64,000 bases of DNA from Gemmatimonadota bacterium (GTDB lineage: Bacteria > JBHIER01 > G020348925): contig CP070758.1 in NCBI GenBank assembly GCA_020348925.1, positions 4,386,548 to 4,450,547 on the forward strand, written 5' to 3'. The notes beneath the pieces were generated by a model, which worked only from the letters and a program-made list of their open reading frames with translations, was not told the DNA's origin and ran no database searches. This document shows, piece after piece, positions 34,901 to 43,229 of this stretch. Position numbers and translations under genes: made by a program. Numbering within the stretch: the first letter of the stretch is position 1; each line of letters starts with the position of its first letter.

Positions 34901-36400
34901 ATGGAAATTATCTTAGCCGGGTATAATATCGATACGGACGTTTTGCATGAGATGATGGTGAAAGCCGGTGACCGTCAGGATGCGACGCCGGAGACGCTTT
35001 CGGCGGCCTACGCCCGCATCAGCCGAAGTCCAGAACCGGTCAACGAGCTCCGTCGTGCTGCTCGGGAAGAGGTGGAGAAATCCAGAAAATCCAACCGAAA
35101 CATCATCTTCGGTATGGGCCATCATTCAGTGGCCGAGCATGCCGTCTTCAACTTCGACATCATGGGCGTCTCCCGACTGGCCATCGAGGAGATCGAGAAG
35201 TTCCGTCTCAATTCCTACACCGAGAAATCGCAGCGCTATATTACTCTCGGTGATGATTTTGTCATTCCCAAAGAGATACTCGACTCGCCGTTCAGAGACA
35301 TTTTTGTGGACACTGTCAAAAGTCAAAACCGGCTCTATCATAAATTGTACGAAACGCTAAAGACCCATGTGTTTGAAAAACATTCGGATATAGCTCAAGA
35401 GAAGAAGAACCGTTCAATCCTGGACGGTTGGGCCAAGGAGGATGCGCGCTACGTCACATCTTTGGCCACCGAAGGGCAATTGGGCGCAACCTTGAACGCC
35501 CGGAATCTGGAACTTCTCTTTCGGCGCTTCGCATCGCATGAACTTTCCGAGGTTCGGGAGATTGGCGAAAAGATGTTTCGCAAAGTGGAGAAGGTCGCAC
35601 CTTCGATCATCCTCTTCACTGAAGCCAACGACCACGATCAGAAAACCTATCCAGCCCTCAGAAATCTCGCGGTAGAAAGAATGGAGAGGGATCATTCCGA
35701 TTCCCAAAAATTTTTACCGGATGATGTCACCATGGTCAATCACACCGCCGACGCGGACAACATCAGCGTCGCGACACTGCTACACACCTCCACGCATCAA
35801 CCTTTTGCACAATGCCTTGACAGAACGAGGAAAATGAGCTTCGGTCAAAAGAGGGAAATGGTGAAGGCGGCGTGCCAGCATATGGAACTGTATGACAGCG
35901 CGCTGCGAGAATTCGAATACGTCGATGCGACCTTCGATCTCATCGTCTCCGCTTCCTGTTTTGCACAGTTGAAGCGCCATAGAATGGTTACTCTCACCTG
36001 TCAGGGATATGATCCGGAGTTACATGTAACCATCCCGGAGTCGATCACCGCCACAGGGATGGAAAAAGATTTTCTGGAACTTATTACAAAAACAGAGGAT
36101 GTGTATAAAATAATTCATCGTCAATTACCCGCAATCGCTCCATACATTCTGACAAACGCCCATCGGAAACGTGTTTTGCTCAAGGTCAATGCCAGGGAGC
36201 TTTACCACATGTCGCGGCTCCGCCAGGACGCCACGGCCCAGTGGGACATTCGGCAGTTGACGGGCAGAATTGTAGCTCAGGCCAAGGATGTTATGCCTCT
36301 CACGCTTCTTATTGCCGGCGGCAAGGACGAGTACCCGCAAATTTATGAAGACGTATACGGACATTCGCCAAAAGTCATGGAGGCGGAATTACCGACGTAG
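34901..36400 (+). CDS. thyX: Two-domain ThyX-like flavin-dependent thymidylate synthase protein
   Basis: A 499-aa protein, about twice the usual ThyX length, with two ThyX-like domains. Domain 1 (about 1-230) has GHHSVAEHAVFNF and SYTEKSQRY (105-113), the Ser side of the ThyX signature, but lacks RHR before it. Domain 2 (about 250-480) has THQPFAQCLDRTRKM, then KRHR at 358-361 but with LTCQGY instead of S-SQRY, and the FAD-site stretch VNARELYHMSRLRQD with AQWDIRQ (446-452). ThyX makes dTMP from dUMP with methylene-THF and NADPH using FAD. Whether this two-domain form keeps the reaction is not known from sequence. The ATG is 4 bp after the kinase stop. Confidence is high for the family, modest for activity. 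Confidence 0.85.
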   Translation: MEIILAGYNIDTDVLHEMMVKAGDRQDATPETLSAAYARISRSPEPVNELRRAAREEVEKSRKSNRNIIFGMGHHSVAEHAVFNFDIMGVSRLAIEEIEKFRLNSYTEKSQRYITLGDDFVIPKEILDSPFRDIFVDTVKSQNRLYHKLYETLKTHVFEKHSDIAQEKKNRSILDGWAKEDARYVTSLATEGQLGATLNARNLELLFRRFASHELSEVREIGEKMFRKVEKVAPSIILFTEANDHDQKTYPALRNLAVERMERDHSDSQKFLPDDVTMVNHTADADNISVATLLHTSTHQPFAQCLDRTRKMSFGQKREMVKAACQHMELYDSALREFEYVDATFDLIVSASCFAQLKRHRMVTLTCQGYDPELHVTIPESITATGMEKDFLELITKTEDVYKIIHRQLPAIAPYILTNAHRKRVLLKVNARELYHMSRLRQDATAQWDIRQLTGRIVAQAKDVMPLTLLIAGGKDEYPQIYEDVYGHSPKVMEAELPT

Positions 36401-36861
36401 ACTTTTTTTCTCTGCCCAATGTGAGGCGTCTCCGAATTATACGTCCTTTTCTGGGAAGAATGCAGAAAACGACCTCTGCAACGATGAAACCCTGCACTCC
36501 TCCTTTCTGACTCGTTGAATTCATTGAATAAATAAGCTGGCCCGGAGTGAAACGTTCTATCATTTTCGTTGTAACAACCTCGAAAAAACACTTGCCAAGA
36601 AGGGGTCGGATAACTATTCTTAATTTTATCGATGGCACATAGCCCTTCGATAGGATTGAAAAAGGAGGTGATCCTATTCCGATTTGTTAAAATTCTCCTG
36701 TTTCTCAAGAATTCTTGAAGACAGGATCATTTATTCTTTATCAGGAATATACTGCTCTGCGGGGGCAAGTATACCTATCCGCAGTCTTATGATGCCGTCC
36801 CCTGAAAGTGATGGAGGCGAACTTGCTCCCATTATCTCTACATACTGACGACATGGAATTT
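36401..36861. other. Intergenic region with a possible small RNA
   Basis: No protein gene of normal size is visible. A perfect Shine-Dalgarno-like AAAGGAGGTGATCC (about 36662-36675) is followed by only a 16-codon frame from an internal GTG. A perfect palindrome CAAGAATTCTTG occurs near 36709. From about 36755 there are pairing arms CTGCGG with CCGCAG and GATGGAG with CTCCCAT, ending at the terminator described next. These fit a short structured transcript, but none of the known RNA families is recognised. Confidence 0.4.
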
Positions 36862-36881
36862 ACCTCGTGAGAGGTTTTTTT
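36862..36881 (+). terminator. Rho-independent terminator
   Basis: Stem ACCTC-GTGA-GAGGT followed by a run of seven T. It is 460 bp beyond the thyX stop, so it may instead end a small transcript starting in the interval before it. Confidence 0.7.
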
Positions 36882-36994
36882 CTTTTTCCGCTGATATCTC
36901 TCAAAAGACATCTCCTGCCGGTATTTTTCGAACCGCATGAATGGGGAACTTCGAAATATTTCAGACTACGATTCTATTATCGATGATATAAATA

Positions 36995-37023
36995 TTGACA
37001 GGTATATGGATTTATAGTATATT
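36995..37023 (+). promoter_or_regulatory. Consensus sigma-70 promoter of the vapBC remnant
   Basis: TTGACA (36995-37000) and TATATT (37018-37023) separated by exactly 17 bp, with a GGAG ribosome site and ATG 30 bp downstream. It is one of the two best promoter matches in the window. Confidence 0.7.
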
Positions 37024-37053
37024 GCCGTTGTCAATAATAAAGGAGATGGGAAA

Positions 37054-37149
37054 ATGGAAGTGGTCGTTTCCCCAATGTATTCTGAGTTCCGTGGGGCCTC
37101 TATGGGAAGGGACGGTCCTCTCCACCGCGAGGCAGGGGATCGAGTATGA
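37054..37149 (+). pseudogene. vapB antitoxin remnant with internal deletion
   Basis: A 31-codon frame starts at ATG 37054 after AAAGGAGATGGG. It begins MEVVVSPMYS, the start of an AbrB-type VapB swapped hairpin, and ends HREAGDRV, the usual acidic C-terminus that contacts the toxin; the middle of about 40 residues is missing. Its stop overlaps the toxin ATG as ATGA, preserving the vapBC junction. The DNA-binding domain cannot fold, so it is non-functional as antitoxin-repressor. Confidence 0.6.
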
Positions 37150-37513
37150 TTTCAATCGACTCTTTCGGCTGGGTCGAATTCTTCATCGAAGGCTCACGCG
37201 CAGACCAGTATGACCTTACTTTCAGATTTCCTATGATGTTCTGACTCCCAGTGTCGTTTTATACGAAGTTTACAAGAAATTCGCAAGAGAGAAAAACGAA
37301 GAAAAGGCATTCTTGGTCGCGGCTCAGATGCCAGAAACAAGGAGCGTTCATCTCAAGACTGAAACTGTTCTGTCAGCAGCTGATTTGAACCTCATGTACG
37401 AGCTTCCTCTGACAGATAGCAGTCTTTATGCGACGGTGCAAAAAGAACAATGTCCAGCCGTTACGTCCGATCCGCATTATGAAGGACAGGATGACGTTTT
37501 CCCTAATCAATAG
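37146..37513 (+). pseudogene. vapC PIN-domain toxin, frameshifted
   Basis: The first frame (37146-37244) encodes MISIDSFGWVEFFIEGSRAD, the PIN N-terminus with the first catalytic Asp. A second frame (about 37232-37513) continues with YDVLTPSVVLYEVYKKF, with the conserved Glu, then LPLTDSSLYATV and TSDPHYEGQDDVF, the third and fourth acidic positions. A single frameshift at about 37225-37245 separates them; otherwise the toxin is full length. Its partner vapB is also damaged. Loss of toxin function is expected, which would make antitoxin decay harmless. Confidence 0.82.
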
Positions 37514-37557
37514 ACTGGACACGACTGCGGTATCTGAATTTTTCCCACAGGATCGCT

Positions 37558-38169
37558 ATGAACAAATCAGTAGAGGAGATTCTCGTTTTCCCGACCTCGT
37601 TATTCAAGGAGTTGGGTTATTTTCATGGATTCAGCCCTGATGTTGAAAGATTCATTCAGCCCATAACGGATGCCGCCCGTTTTGTCCCCCGACCTCCGGC
37701 CGAGGAGGATCCCTCCCTGAAGCAGATTATTCCCTATGTCATGATACGTCACAGGGACCATATTTTCCGGTATAAGCGAACCCGCAGAGGTGAGGAGGAG
37801 CGGCTTCATACCAAGTATTCGGTCGGCGTGGGCGGTCACATCAATCCCTTTGACAAATTCGACCTGTTCGCCGCCACAAAGTCCGTTATCGAAATGGGTA
37901 TGGAACGGGAAGTGGCTGAAGAAGTCATAATAGGTATACCCTACACCGCCCAGTGTGTGGGATTGTTGAATGACGATTCGAATGACGTCGGTAAAGTCCA
38001 CTTCGGGATCGTCTATCAGCTCGATGTGGCTGAACCGAAAGTCGAAATTCGGGAAAGGGGGGCCTTCACCCAGGGAAGTTTCGTTCGGGCTGATGATCTC
38101 CGCCGCGATTTCGATTTCTTCGAGACGTGGTCTCAGATTTTGATCGAATCGTATGTATCGAAATCGTAA
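37558..38169 (+). CDS. Nudix-like predicted phosphoesterase (COG4112 type)
   Basis: A 203-aa soluble protein. Residues about 60-185 form a Nudix fold: YVMIRHRDHIFRYKRTRRG, then GVGGHINPFD and the Nudix helix MEREVAEEV, which keeps the metal-binding RE..EE core although the box is longer than the canonical spacing. This pattern fits the predicted MutT-like phosphoesterases of COG4112. AGGATC precedes the ATG. The substrate is unknown; probably a nucleotide or phosphosugar derivative. It is 21 bp upstream of the transglutaminase-TPR gene and may share its transcript. Confidence 0.8.
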   Translation: MNKSVEEILVFPTSLFKELGYFHGFSPDVERFIQPITDAARFVPRPPAEEDPSLKQIIPYVMIRHRDHIFRYKRTRRGEEERLHTKYSVGVGGHINPFDKFDLFAATKSVIEMGMEREVAEEVIIGIPYTAQCVGLLNDDSNDVGKVHFGIVYQLDVAEPKVEIRERGAFTQGSFVRADDLRRDFDFFETWSQILIESYVSKS

Positions 38170-38190
38170 CATTTACAGGGGAAATATGTT

Positions 38191-40914
38191 ATGAATCACT
38201 TTTCACATGTTCTCTTCTCTCTGCTTTCGATTGTTTTACTTTTTCAGAGCCCTCGGGTGAATGGTGTCGAGGATGAAGAAGTGAAAGGTGTTTCGGGGAA
38301 AAAGCTCGTCGAGGAAACCTGGATGAGCACCTTTGTGAACGATGTTCAGGTCGGCTATTCCCACATGAAGACATACACCATCAAATACCATGGTCATGAC
38401 GCGCTTCAGTTCGTATCCGACCGCTTGATGAGAGCCAAAATTCGCGGCCACAAGTACGAAACATCCGGTTCGACAACGCTCATTGTCAGTCCCAAGTATG
38501 AACCCCTCTATTTCAAAGTGGTGAGAGGGTCCGGGCGACACGAAATGTCTGCAGAGGGTTCCAGGGACGAAGATATGATGATTGCCGAGAAACACTCACC
38601 GTGGACGTCGAGTCAGGTGAACATTCCTCTGGAACCGAACGTCTTTTTCCCGGGGCATGAGTTGAAAGCCATGGAGGACACCGAAATCGAGCTCGGGGTC
38701 AAGTATATTTTTAAAATTATTGATATTGAGGATCTTCAAGTGAAAGAGTGGCCGATGATGCTCCTGGAGCGCAGACCGTTTGAACCCGACAGCATTCTTA
38801 TCTTTCCCGAGGCGGAGGGACCACTCCATGTCGAGAAATGGTCTGTGGGCGACAACATCATCCAGTATTGGAAAGACGGCACAGGAGCGACATGGCGGAG
38901 AGAGGAAGGAAATCAATTCAGCCTTCGAACGACCCAAGAGAAGGCGATCGATTTTGCTCCCGAACTGGATATCTGGGAGAACATCGCCTTCAAGAGTGAC
39001 AAGGTGATTCTCAACTCGAAAAAGACATCTGAAATGAAGATCCAGTTTAAAGTCAAAGGTATTGCCTGTGGAAATATCTTCGGGGAGGATGAAAGATTGC
39101 GCGTCGTTGAAACCACGGAGAAAGAGGACACCTGTATCGTTGTTGTCCATTCAACGGTTCCTGCTCTCAGTGAGAGTGCAGCCGTCGATCTCCCTGTCGA
39201 TGAATCTGATTTTGAAGCGTATCTTGGGGCGACACCATATATTCAATCGGACGATACGACCATCGTAAACTTAGCCCAAGAGATTGTTGGGGAGGAGCGA
39301 AATGCCTACAAGGTTGCCGTGAAGCTGTGCGAATGGGTCCACTTCAATATTGATTACCGTTTTCTGTTCTCCAATGTGACCGCCCGGGATGTCCTGAAAA
39401 CCAAGTCCGGCGACTGCAGCGAGTTCTCCCTCCTGTACACGGCTATGGCCAGAGCCGCAGGTGTTCCCACCAGAGAATGTCAGGGGATCGTTTACGGGAG
39501 TGACGGGAAGTTTTACCGCCACGCCTGGATCGAAAGTTGGGTCGGCGAGTGGGTCACCATGGACCCCACGTGGAACGAACTCATCGCCGATGCCACTCAC
39601 CTCAAGTTTGGTGAAATGTACGAAAGTACGCCGAAGTCGATTACACCCGTGGATATTCGAGTGTTGGATTATGCGTTTGAGACGGAGCGTCATACAGTGC
39701 GGATGAGTGACATTGACCTGAACCTTGGTTTCGATTATAACGATTCCCTTTCGAAAAAATACAGTTCTCTAAAAAAGAAGCTGATTGAACTCAAAAAAAG
39801 TACTGGCAGTGGAACGACATCGATTGAGAGATTCAACGCCTATCGACAGGAATTGTCCGATTTTATTTCCAGATACTCCATGAGCATATCCGCGGTGAAT
39901 GCACGACACGACATAGCAGAGACATACTTCTTCACAGAGGACTATGACAAAGCCATCGCAGAATTGGAAGCCTTTATTGATGCCTACTATTATCTCAACG
40001 AAGAGCTGACAGGTTCTTCACTCCATAGAATCGGTGAGTGTTACCTTCGTATGAAGAGATACGACGAGGCTCTGAGTACATTCAGAGAAGTCAAGGAGCG
40101 GTACCCCCAGAGCAGAGCCGTTGACAACATGGTCATTGACGTCGAAGAGATAGCCCATTACCTCTGGGACCGGAGCCGATACCCTGAGGCGATTGAACAA
40201 TATGAGGAAATGATGAATCTCTTCCCGTCACGAAAGACAGTCTACCAGGAAAAATTGGCTGACATCTATTACAGTCAGGGAGAGTACGATAAGGCCCTTA
40301 ACCAGTATGATGATATGATTGCCCTCTACCCTGATCGCAAAACGATTTACAATGAACAGATTGCCCTTCTCTATCGCCGTCTGGGTCGCATCGAAGATGC
40401 CGTCTCGAAATTTGAAGAAATGATTGAGCTCTTTCCTGAAAGAGAGATGATCTATCGGGAGCAGATTGCGGATACGTACAACAAGGCAAAACGTTTTGAT
40501 GAAGCCGTCGTCACCTACGAAGAGCTTGCCAGACTTTTTCCTGAAAGGGAAACAATCTATTTTGGACAGATCGCCAAAATATTCCAGAACCAGGGGAATT
40601 ATCAGAGAGCCATCACTCAGTACGAACAATTGGCGAAACTCCATCCCGTGAAGACTAAGATTTGCTATGAGCAGATTGCAAAACTGTATCTTGGGCAGCA
40701 GATGTACGCTGAAGCAATTGCCCAATACGAATATTTAATCGAGCTGTTTCCCGAGCGTAAGATGATCTATCAGGAACGCATAGCTTCCGTCTATGAGAAG
40801 GAACAAGCATACGATAAAGCCATATCTCAGTATCAGGAGCTCATCCGCAATTATCCCGAGCGGGAGAAAATATACACGGATAAAATCGAAAAGCTTTCAC
40901 ACCAGGAACCCTGA
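38191..40914 (+). CDS. Exported transglutaminase-like protein with C-terminal TPR array
   Basis: A 907-aa protein with a signal peptide (FSLLSIVLLFQSPRVNG), a beta-rich N-terminal domain (about 35-320), a transglutaminase-like cysteine-protease fold with Cys409 (SGDCSEFSLLY), His444 (YRHAWIES) and Asp458 (TMDPTWNE), and a TPR array. The last seven units are about 35 residues each with the same pattern (QYEEMI-LFPERK-IY-EQIA). ATG 38191 has AGGGGA upstream. Such proteins are thought to work in the periplasm on peptide bonds or cross-links; substrate unknown. The TPRs probably dock a partner. The triad is intact, so it should be an enzyme. Confidence 0.88.
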   Translation: MNHFSHVLFSLLSIVLLFQSPRVNGVEDEEVKGVSGKKLVEETWMSTFVNDVQVGYSHMKTYTIKYHGHDALQFVSDRLMRAKIRGHKYETSGSTTLIVSPKYEPLYFKVVRGSGRHEMSAEGSRDEDMMIAEKHSPWTSSQVNIPLEPNVFFPGHELKAMEDTEIELGVKYIFKIIDIEDLQVKEWPMMLLERRPFEPDSILIFPEAEGPLHVEKWSVGDNIIQYWKDGTGATWRREEGNQFSLRTTQEKAIDFAPELDIWENIAFKSDKVILNSKKTSEMKIQFKVKGIACGNIFGEDERLRVVETTEKEDTCIVVVHSTVPALSESAAVDLPVDESDFEAYLGATPYIQSDDTTIVNLAQEIVGEERNAYKVAVKLCEWVHFNIDYRFLFSNVTARDVLKTKSGDCSEFSLLYTAMARAAGVPTRECQGIVYGSDGKFYRHAWIESWVGEWVTMDPTWNELIADATHLKFGEMYESTPKSITPVDIRVLDYAFETERHTVRMSDIDLNLGFDYNDSLSKKYSSLKKKLIELKKSTGSGTTSIERFNAYRQELSDFISRYSMSISAVNARHDIAETYFFTEDYDKAIAELEAFIDAYYYLNEELTGSSLHRIGECYLRMKRYDEALSTFREVKERYPQSRAVDNMVIDVEEIAHYLWDRSRYPEAIEQYEEMMNLFPSRKTVYQEKLADIYYSQGEYDKALNQYDDMIALYPDRKTIYNEQIALLYRRLGRIEDAVSKFEEMIELFPEREMIYREQIADTYNKAKRFDEAVVTYEELARLFPERETIYFGQIAKIFQNQGNYQRAITQYEQLAKLHPVKTKICYEQIAKLYLGQQMYAEAIAQYEYLIELFPERKMIYQERIASVYEKEQAYDKAISQYQELIRNYPEREKIYTDKIEKLSHQEP

Positions 40915-41064
40915 TCCGCCTGGCGGATGGGCCTCTGCTTCGCACCGCAGCTGACTTGAAACTTCCTCTTCAAGTGCCCCAAACTTGAGATCTGAGTCCT
41001 GTATATGAAACCTCCGACGTGAACTTCGAGAACCGAGACAAAATTCAGCGATCTGCAATCATAT

Positions 41065-42300
41065 ATGGAAACAACAGTGAAACAGATACGTGACTGCATT
41101 AACGAATTGAAGGACGAAATCGTCGAGTTCACAAGCCGCATGATCAGCATCCCGACCGTCAATCCACCAGGTAAAAATTATGGGGAGATCGTCCGGCTAT
41201 TCAGTGAGAAGCTCTCGCGCATGGGGATCGACTGGCAGGAGATCCATGTCCCAAAGGAAAGATTGGGAGAGCTTGCACCCAAGGGAGAGGATCTGCCGAG
41301 ATCCTCCATCGTGGGCCACTGGGGTGAGGGTGAAAAGGAGGTGCACCTTCACGGCCATTACGATGTCGTGCCGGCTGCCTCCGCCGAACAATTTCACCCT
41401 CGTGTATCAAACGGCAGATTGTACGGACGCGGAGCCGCTGACATGAAGGGAGGGCTGGCCGTCATCCTGTTTACGCTTCAGACACTCATGAAGTGCGAAA
41501 CAAAACTCAACGGTACTCTCTCGTTCTCCTTCACCCCGGACGAAGAGACGGGAGGTACGGCAGGATTGAAGTACCTTCTTGATGAAGGACACATTAACCG
41601 GAACATAATGGGTGTCCTTGATCCCGAACCCTCCGGCGGTGATATCATAAACGGCAGCAGGGGGGCTCTCTCTTTTGATGTCGTTTTTAAGGGCAGGCCA
41701 AGCCACGTCATGCTACAACACTTGGGAGTGAACGCATTCGAAAAAATGATCGAGGTTGCCGATGCTTTCAAGGTTTTGAGGCAAGAGATAGAGGGCAGGA
41801 GGACGGCGTACAGAACAAAGCCTCCGGAGGCGAACCGTTCGACGCTACTGCTTGGTGGACTCAGTGGGGGTGGGACGAACTTCAATATTGTTCCGGACCG
41901 GGCCTTCTTTACCGTGGACCGAAGATTCAATCCGGAAGAGAAAATAGAGGATGTTAAGAAAGAGCTCGAGGAACGGTTGTCATTTTTTCGACAAGAGGGC
42001 ATCGAAATCGAAACGCACGTCTTCCAGGAGGGCAGTGCATCCTATACGAATGAAGATGAGCCCCTGTGTCAAATTCTATCACAGGTCGTAGGAAGCGTAA
42101 AAGGAAGGAAGCCTGAATTTTTTCTATGTCCGGGATTACTGGAAACTCGGTTTTTTGTGGAGACGGGAATTCCTGCTGTGATATTCGGACCTGGTCTTCT
42201 GGAGGAGGCTCACGGTCCGAATGAGTTCGTCTCAATTGATGACATCTTTGACTGTATTGAGATTTTTGCTCTGACCGCTCTCGAGCTTTTGGGGAGGTAG
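41065..42300 (+). CDS. M20 family metallopeptidase (ArgE/DapE/CPG2-like)
   Basis: A 411-aa soluble amidohydrolase with the M20 metal site: His98-Tyr-Asp100 (HLHGHYDVVP), bridging Asp127 (GAADMKGGLAV), Glu160-Glu161 (FTPDEETGGT), Asp185 or so (GVLDPEPSG) and a C-terminal His (EEAHGPNEFVS). The dimerisation domain lies between (GRPSHVMLQHLGVNAF). It should remove an acyl or amino-acid group from a small amide, as in deacylation of acetylornithine or succinyl-DAP; the exact substrate is open. The ribosome site before ATG 41065 is weak. The gap before it (40915-41064) has a small GC hairpin near 40914-40934 without T tract. Confidence 0.9.
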   Translation: METTVKQIRDCINELKDEIVEFTSRMISIPTVNPPGKNYGEIVRLFSEKLSRMGIDWQEIHVPKERLGELAPKGEDLPRSSIVGHWGEGEKEVHLHGHYDVVPAASAEQFHPRVSNGRLYGRGAADMKGGLAVILFTLQTLMKCETKLNGTLSFSFTPDEETGGTAGLKYLLDEGHINRNIMGVLDPEPSGGDIINGSRGALSFDVVFKGRPSHVMLQHLGVNAFEKMIEVADAFKVLRQEIEGRRTAYRTKPPEANRSTLLLGGLSGGGTNFNIVPDRAFFTVDRRFNPEEKIEDVKKELEERLSFFRQEGIEIETHVFQEGSASYTNEDEPLCQILSQVVGSVKGRKPEFFLCPGLLETRFFVETGIPAVIFGPGLLEEAHGPNEFVSIDDIFDCIEIFALTALELLGR

Positions 42301-42315
42301 GATCCCCCACTGAAA

Positions 42316-42735
42316 TTAGTGAAAACTGTCGACTGCTTTGCCGGACGAATCGAAAATCTCAAAGACCGTGTTCAACTTTGTAATCTGAAGATAATATTTC
42401 ACTTTGTCCGACGGGCTGGCAAATTTCATATTGCCACCCATGCGGCGAAGGGTAGTAAAACAGCCCATAATAACTCCGATTCCGGCACTGTTTATCCAAG
42501 TCACCTTCCCAAAGTCCATCACAATCTTCATGATCCCTTCGTTCATGAGCTGGCGCAGAGTATCGCATAATGTCGTTGTCTCATCCCCTCCCATAATTTT
42601 CCCCTCGGGATGGACAACGACGATGTCCTTTTCAATCCGCTCGACCATCTCGATGGATCCTGATGTCCCATTGCACTCAGGACTTTCAACTGAGTCTTTG
42701 GCCGCCTCTCCCTCTTGTCTCTTTTTAAACCACAT
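42316..42735 (-). CDS. STAS-domain anti-sigma-factor antagonist-like protein
   Basis: A 139-aa protein. ATG 42735 has GGAAGTG upstream and is preferred over a TTG at 42750. A 35-residue polar N-terminal extension is followed by a STAS domain (IVVVHPEGKIMGGDE, KIVMDFGKVTWINSAGIGVI). The phospho-acceptor Ser of the family lies in INSAG. It resembles the STAS protein encoded 77 bp upstream, so the two probably arose by duplication and work together. No SpoIIAB/RsbW-type kinase or sigma factor is nearby. It converges on the M20 peptidase gene with 15 bp between stops. Confidence 0.88.
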   Translation of the reverse strand: MWFKKRQEGEAAKDSVESPECNGTSGSIEMVERIEKDIVVVHPEGKIMGGDETTTLCDTLRQLMNEGIMKIVMDFGKVTWINSAGIGVIMGCFTTLRRMGGNMKFASPSDKVKYYLQITKLNTVFEIFDSSGKAVDSFH

Positions 42736-42827
42736 GGAATTCACTTCCAAATGTCAAGATTGAAAGTGTCATAAGGGCAAACGTTATGTCCCACGCCCTA
42801 ATATTGCTGAAAGCCGGTAAGTGGTCA

Positions 42828-43169
42828 TTACTTCATAAAACTGCCCACCGCTTTATCAGTGCTTTCGTACGTTTCAAAAATAGTAATCAGCTTGGTGATC
42901 ATGAAAAGGCTCTGAATGCGATCGCTGACGTTTGCCAGTTTCATATCGCCCTCAGCGCTTTTCATTGTCGTCATGCTCCCCATCAGCACTCCCAGGCCGG
43001 AACTGTTGATCCACTTGACCCCGCCGAGGTCAATGACGAGTTTTTTATGGCCTTTCCCAACGATCTCTCGCACCTTATCATGCACGGCCGTTGTCTCAGG
43101 ACCGCCCATCAAATTACCGCTCACACTGATAATGGCGACGTCTCCATCAAATTTTTCCTTAACCGACAT
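42828..43169 (-). CDS. STAS-domain protein (SpoIIAA/RsbV-like)
   Basis: A 113-aa single STAS domain: VAIISVSGNLMGGPE, then KLVIDLGGVKWINSSGLGVLMG with the candidate phospho-acceptor Ser56, and a C-terminal helix (LITIFETYESTDKAV). GAAGGAGG precedes ATG 43169. It lies just upstream of a second STAS gene and about 60 bp downstream of an outer-membrane protein gene, all on the - strand. Family members switch partner proteins by phosphorylation; the partner is not encoded here. Confidence 0.9.
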   Translation of the reverse strand: MSVKEKFDGDVAIISVSGNLMGGPETTAVHDKVREIVGKGHKKLVIDLGGVKWINSSGLGVLMGSMTTMKSAEGDMKLANVSDRIQSLFMITKLITIFETYESTDKAVGSFMK

Positions 43170-43229
43170 GCGATCCTCCTTCCGTCTTACGTTTTTATTT
43201 TCCTCGAATTCAAACGTTCAAAGATGAAC

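Noticed and set aside
36661-36676. AAAGGAGGTGATCC, the complement of the 16S rRNA 3' end, suggesting an rRNA gene on the - strand
   Set aside because: Only these bases match; the sequence before them on the - strand has no 16S helix 44/45 features. It is better read as an unusually long Shine-Dalgarno-like sequence.
38191-40914. Regular repeats in the TPR gene as a CRISPR-like array
   Set aside because: The repetition is at protein level with about 105-bp units inside one open frame; there are no identical DNA repeats with unique spacers.
40914-40934. GC hairpin ATCCGCC/GGCGGAT after the transglutaminase-TPR gene as a terminator
   Set aside because: The arms nearly touch, leaving a minimal loop, and no T tract follows; not called as a feature.
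42316-42735. Loss of the phospho-acceptor Ser in the longer STAS protein because its motif reads NSAG rather than NSSG
   Set aside because: By comparison with RsbV (DSTG) the acceptor is the first Ser, which is retained in both proteins.
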